Shown: positions 3,983 to 5,042 of the stretch, one piece after another | Position numbering within the stretch: position 1 is the stretch's first letter | Layout: each line of letters starts with the position of its first letter | Assembly (NCBI GenBank): GCA_020051815.1 | Contig: JAGVQF010000057.1 | Coordinates: 1-5,042 of the forward strand | Origin: Candidatus Saganbacteria bacterium | GTDB taxonomy: Bacteria; Margulisbacteria; WOR-1; O2-12-FULL-45-9; XYB2-FULL-48-7 | Length of the DNA stretch: 5,042 nt | Reading direction: 5' to 3' | The notes under the pieces: generated by a model | Databases searched by the model: none | What the model saw: only the letters and a program-made list of their open reading frames with translations | What the model was told of the DNA's origin: nothing | Translations under genes and position numbers: made by a program

Positions 3983-4813
3983 ATGTCAAAGCGCAAGATC
4001 ATTAAGATCGATGAGAACAAATGCAACGGCTGCGGGCTTTGCCTGCCTAACTGTCCGGAGGGGGCCCTGCAGGTTATCGACGGCAAGGTCCGGCTGATCA
4101 GCGACCTTTTTTGCGACGGGCTGGGCGCCTGCCTGGGCCATTGCCCGCTCGGGGCGATCGAGGTTATCGAGCGGGAAGCCGAGAATTATGACGAGCGCCG
4201 GGTCATGGCTAATATTGTCAAAGCCGGCGCAAACGTCGTGGCCGCCCATCTCAACCACCTGCGGGAGCATGGGGAGAAAGCCTATTTACAACAGGCCATG
4301 GATTATTTAAAAGAACAAAATATCGATATTCCAAAGGGGGAAAATAAAATGCATTCAGGCTGTCCAGGATCGCAAACGATCGATTTCGAGGGCGCGGCTT
4401 CAGAGGCGGGGAGTGACCATGGTAAAAGAGCTTCGCAGCTTCGGCAGTGGCCGGTCCAGCCGCATCTCGTCAATCCGCTGGCGCCGTATTTCCAGGGCAG
4501 GGATGTTCTGCTCGCGGCCGATTGTGTCGCTTACAGCGTCGGTGATTTCCATAAAGACCATTTAAAAGGCAAGAGCCTGGCGATCGCCTGTCCCAAACTG
4601 GACGAGGGGCAGGAGACCTACATCGAAAAGATCGCCGCCTTGATCGATGACGCCAAGATCAATACCCTGACCGTTATGATCATGCAGGTCCCCTGCTGCG
4701 GCGGATTGTCCCACCTGGCCAAAGAGGGCAGGGACAAGGCCAAAAGAAAAGTGCCGATCAAGACCGTGGTGGTCGGCCTGCAGGGTGAGGCGTTGTCGGA
4801 GAATTGGGAATAG
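3983..4813 (+). CDS. 4Fe-4S ferredoxin-type protein with a C-terminal conserved Cys-rich domain
   Basis: This is a 276-residue soluble protein. Residues 1-63 are a bacterial ferredoxin-like domain: a complete C14-x2-C17-x2-C20-x3-C24-P set and a second site CDGLGACLGHCP with only C44, C50 and C54. The C-terminal half has SGCPGS (C127), RQWPVQPHLVNPLAPYF, AADCVAYS, IACPKLDE and VPCCGGL. From memory, this order is typical of a family of 4Fe-4S proteins in anaerobes often found near hybrid-cluster protein or Rrf2 genes; its biochemical role is not established. It is not the NrdG activase, since it has no radical-SAM CxxxCxxC. The start ATG 3983 has AAGGA at 3973-3977, and the gene follows the Rrf2 stop by 15 bases, so it is probably co-transcribed. 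It could supply electrons to, or act under the control of, the Rrf2 system. Confidence 0.85.
   Translation: MSKRKIIKIDENKCNGCGLCLPNCPEGALQVIDGKVRLISDLFCDGLGACLGHCPLGAIEVIEREAENYDERRVMANIVKAGANVVAAHLNHLREHGEKAYLQQAMDYLKEQNIDIPKGENKMHSGCPGSQTIDFEGAASEAGSDHGKRASQLRQWPVQPHLVNPLAPYFQGRDVLLAADCVAYSVGDFHKDHLKGKSLAIACPKLDEGQETYIEKIAALIDDAKINTLTVMIMQVPCCGGLSHLAKEGRDKAKRKVPIKTVVVGLQGEALSENWE
4333..4351 (+). promoter_or_regulatory. possible internal ribosome binding site and ATG within the 4Fe-4S gene
   Basis: AAAGGGGG (4333-4340) lies eight bases before an in-frame ATG (4349-4351, codon 123), at the junction between the ferredoxin half and the C-terminal half. The local sequence is unusually AT-rich and includes a 12-bp palindrome, AATATCGATATT (4319-4330). 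The site closely resembles the nfu ribosome binding site. It could produce the C-terminal domain (about 154 residues) alone, or it could mark an old gene fusion. Confidence 0.4.
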
Positions 4814-4814
4814 A

Positions 4815-4841
4815 TTGACGGGACAGATTATTTTCTATAAT
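4815..4841 (+). promoter_or_regulatory. promoter-like sequence before the ferritin-like gene
   Basis: TTGACG (4815-4820) and TATAAT (4836-4841) are separated by 15 bp, shorter than ideal. Alternative -10 choices are TAATAT (4838-4843, spacer 17) or TATAGT (4841-4846, spacer 20). In all cases transcription would start within a few bases of ATG 4853, giving a leaderless or nearly leaderless mRNA. Confidence 0.6.
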
Positions 4842-4852
4842 ATAGTATTATA
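4836..4852. promoter_or_regulatory. AT-only inverted repeat over the -10 region
   Basis: TATAATA (4836-4842) and TATTATA (4846-4852) are perfect inverted arms around TAG, directly before ATG 4853. The outer arms resemble those of the nfu operator, but the GACT/AGTC core is absent. It may be an operator for another regulator, or simply a chance product of AT-rich promoter sequence. Confidence 0.35.
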
Positions 4853-5042
4853 ATGACAGACAATCAAAACATCACACCTCTCCTGATCGCCATCGCGGCC
4901 GAAAAGAAAGCCATCGAATATTACGGCCGCGCGGCCAGGCGCATCACCAACCCGACCGGCAAAAAAGCGCTGGAGAAGATTAAAAAGCAGGAAGAGAACC
5001 ACTATAAAGCTTTGAAAAACAAATTTAAAAAGCTGACCGGCC
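4853..5042 (+). CDS. ferritin-like/rubrerythrin-type di-iron protein, N-terminal fragment
   Basis: The frame starts at ATG 4853 and is open to the end of the window, giving the first 63 residues. LLIAIAAEKKAIEYYGRAA (10-28) has the pattern of the first helix of ferritin-like proteins, with E17 as a metal ligand. IKKQEENHYKAL (43-54) carries the ExxH motif (E47, H50) of the second helix. Rubrerythrin-type proteins bind two iron atoms and remove peroxide or superoxide-derived stress in anaerobes. This start is the only sensible one: an in-frame TAA lies at 4838-4840 and the first helix begins soon after the ATG. No ribosome binding site precedes it, consistent with a leaderless message. Whether a rubredoxin domain follows cannot be seen. 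An oxidative-stress role would fit the oxygen-sensitive enzymes encoded upstream. Confidence 0.75.
   Translation, partial: MTDNQNITPLLIAIAAEKKAIEYYGRAARRITNPTGKKALEKIKKQEENHYKALKNKFKKLTG

Noticed and set aside
4280..4349. Internal promoter (TTTACA ... TAAAAG) before codon 123 of the 4Fe-4S gene
   Set aside because: The -10 candidate is poor and other spacings give no better match.
3983..4813. 4Fe-4S protein as the NrdG activase
   Set aside because: It has ferredoxin CxxCxxCxxxCP sites but no radical-SAM CxxxCxxC motif.
1..5042. CRISPR array, tRNA, rRNA or insertion sequence
   Set aside because: No regularly spaced direct repeats, cloverleaf-like sequence, rRNA segments or transposase with terminal repeats were recognised on either strand.

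Overview
The window reads as a chromosomal segment of an anaerobic bacterium with moderate-to-high GC. All supportable genes lie on the + strand and are tightly packed. The evidence for anaerobic life is a class III (oxygen-sensitive, glycyl-radical) ribonucleotide reductase, an Fe-S assembly protein, an Rrf2-type regulator with an Fe-S-like Cys set, a ferredoxin-type protein and a ferritin-like (rubrerythrin-type) protein. Nothing here fixes the taxon. An uncultivated anaerobic lineage is possible, but that is a guess.

Layout. 1-195 is the C-terminal part of a GxxExxY-type PD-(D/E)xK protein in AT-rich DNA. 272-517 is a stand-alone NIL-domain protein. 518-652 holds a REP-like hairpin, a near-perfect sigma70-type promoter and a perfect 12-bp inverted repeat, leading into a small Nfu protein (653-889). 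890-1002 holds a second strong promoter with a related inverted repeat, leading into a five-gene run: the NrdD catalytic body (1003-3072), a separate 57-residue glycyl-radical domain (3008-3181), an HD-domain phosphohydrolase (about 3162-3575), an Rrf2 regulator that appears to start on ATT (3578-3967) and a two-cluster 4Fe-4S protein (3983-4813). After a 39-bp gap carrying a third promoter-like sequence, a ferritin-like protein begins at 4853 and runs off the end.

The most unusual feature is the ribonucleotide reductase. The 689-residue ORF has the ATP-cone and catalytic barrel but ends without the RVxGY glycyl-radical motif. That motif lies in an overlapping ORF in another frame, preceded by a full-length Shine-Dalgarno match, AAGGAGGTGAT. 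This suggests that the enzyme is made as two polypeptides, body plus radical-bearing peptide. A frameshift is the main alternative.

The second theme is regulation. The inverted repeats at the nfu and nrdD promoters share the core GACT-N5-AGTC (one mismatch at nrdD), which resembles the type 1 site of the Rrf2-family regulator IscR. An Rrf2 protein with C90, C97, C103 and H106 is encoded within the nrdD operon. The simplest model is an Fe-S-sensing regulator controlling Fe-S assembly, anaerobic dNTP synthesis and its own operon.
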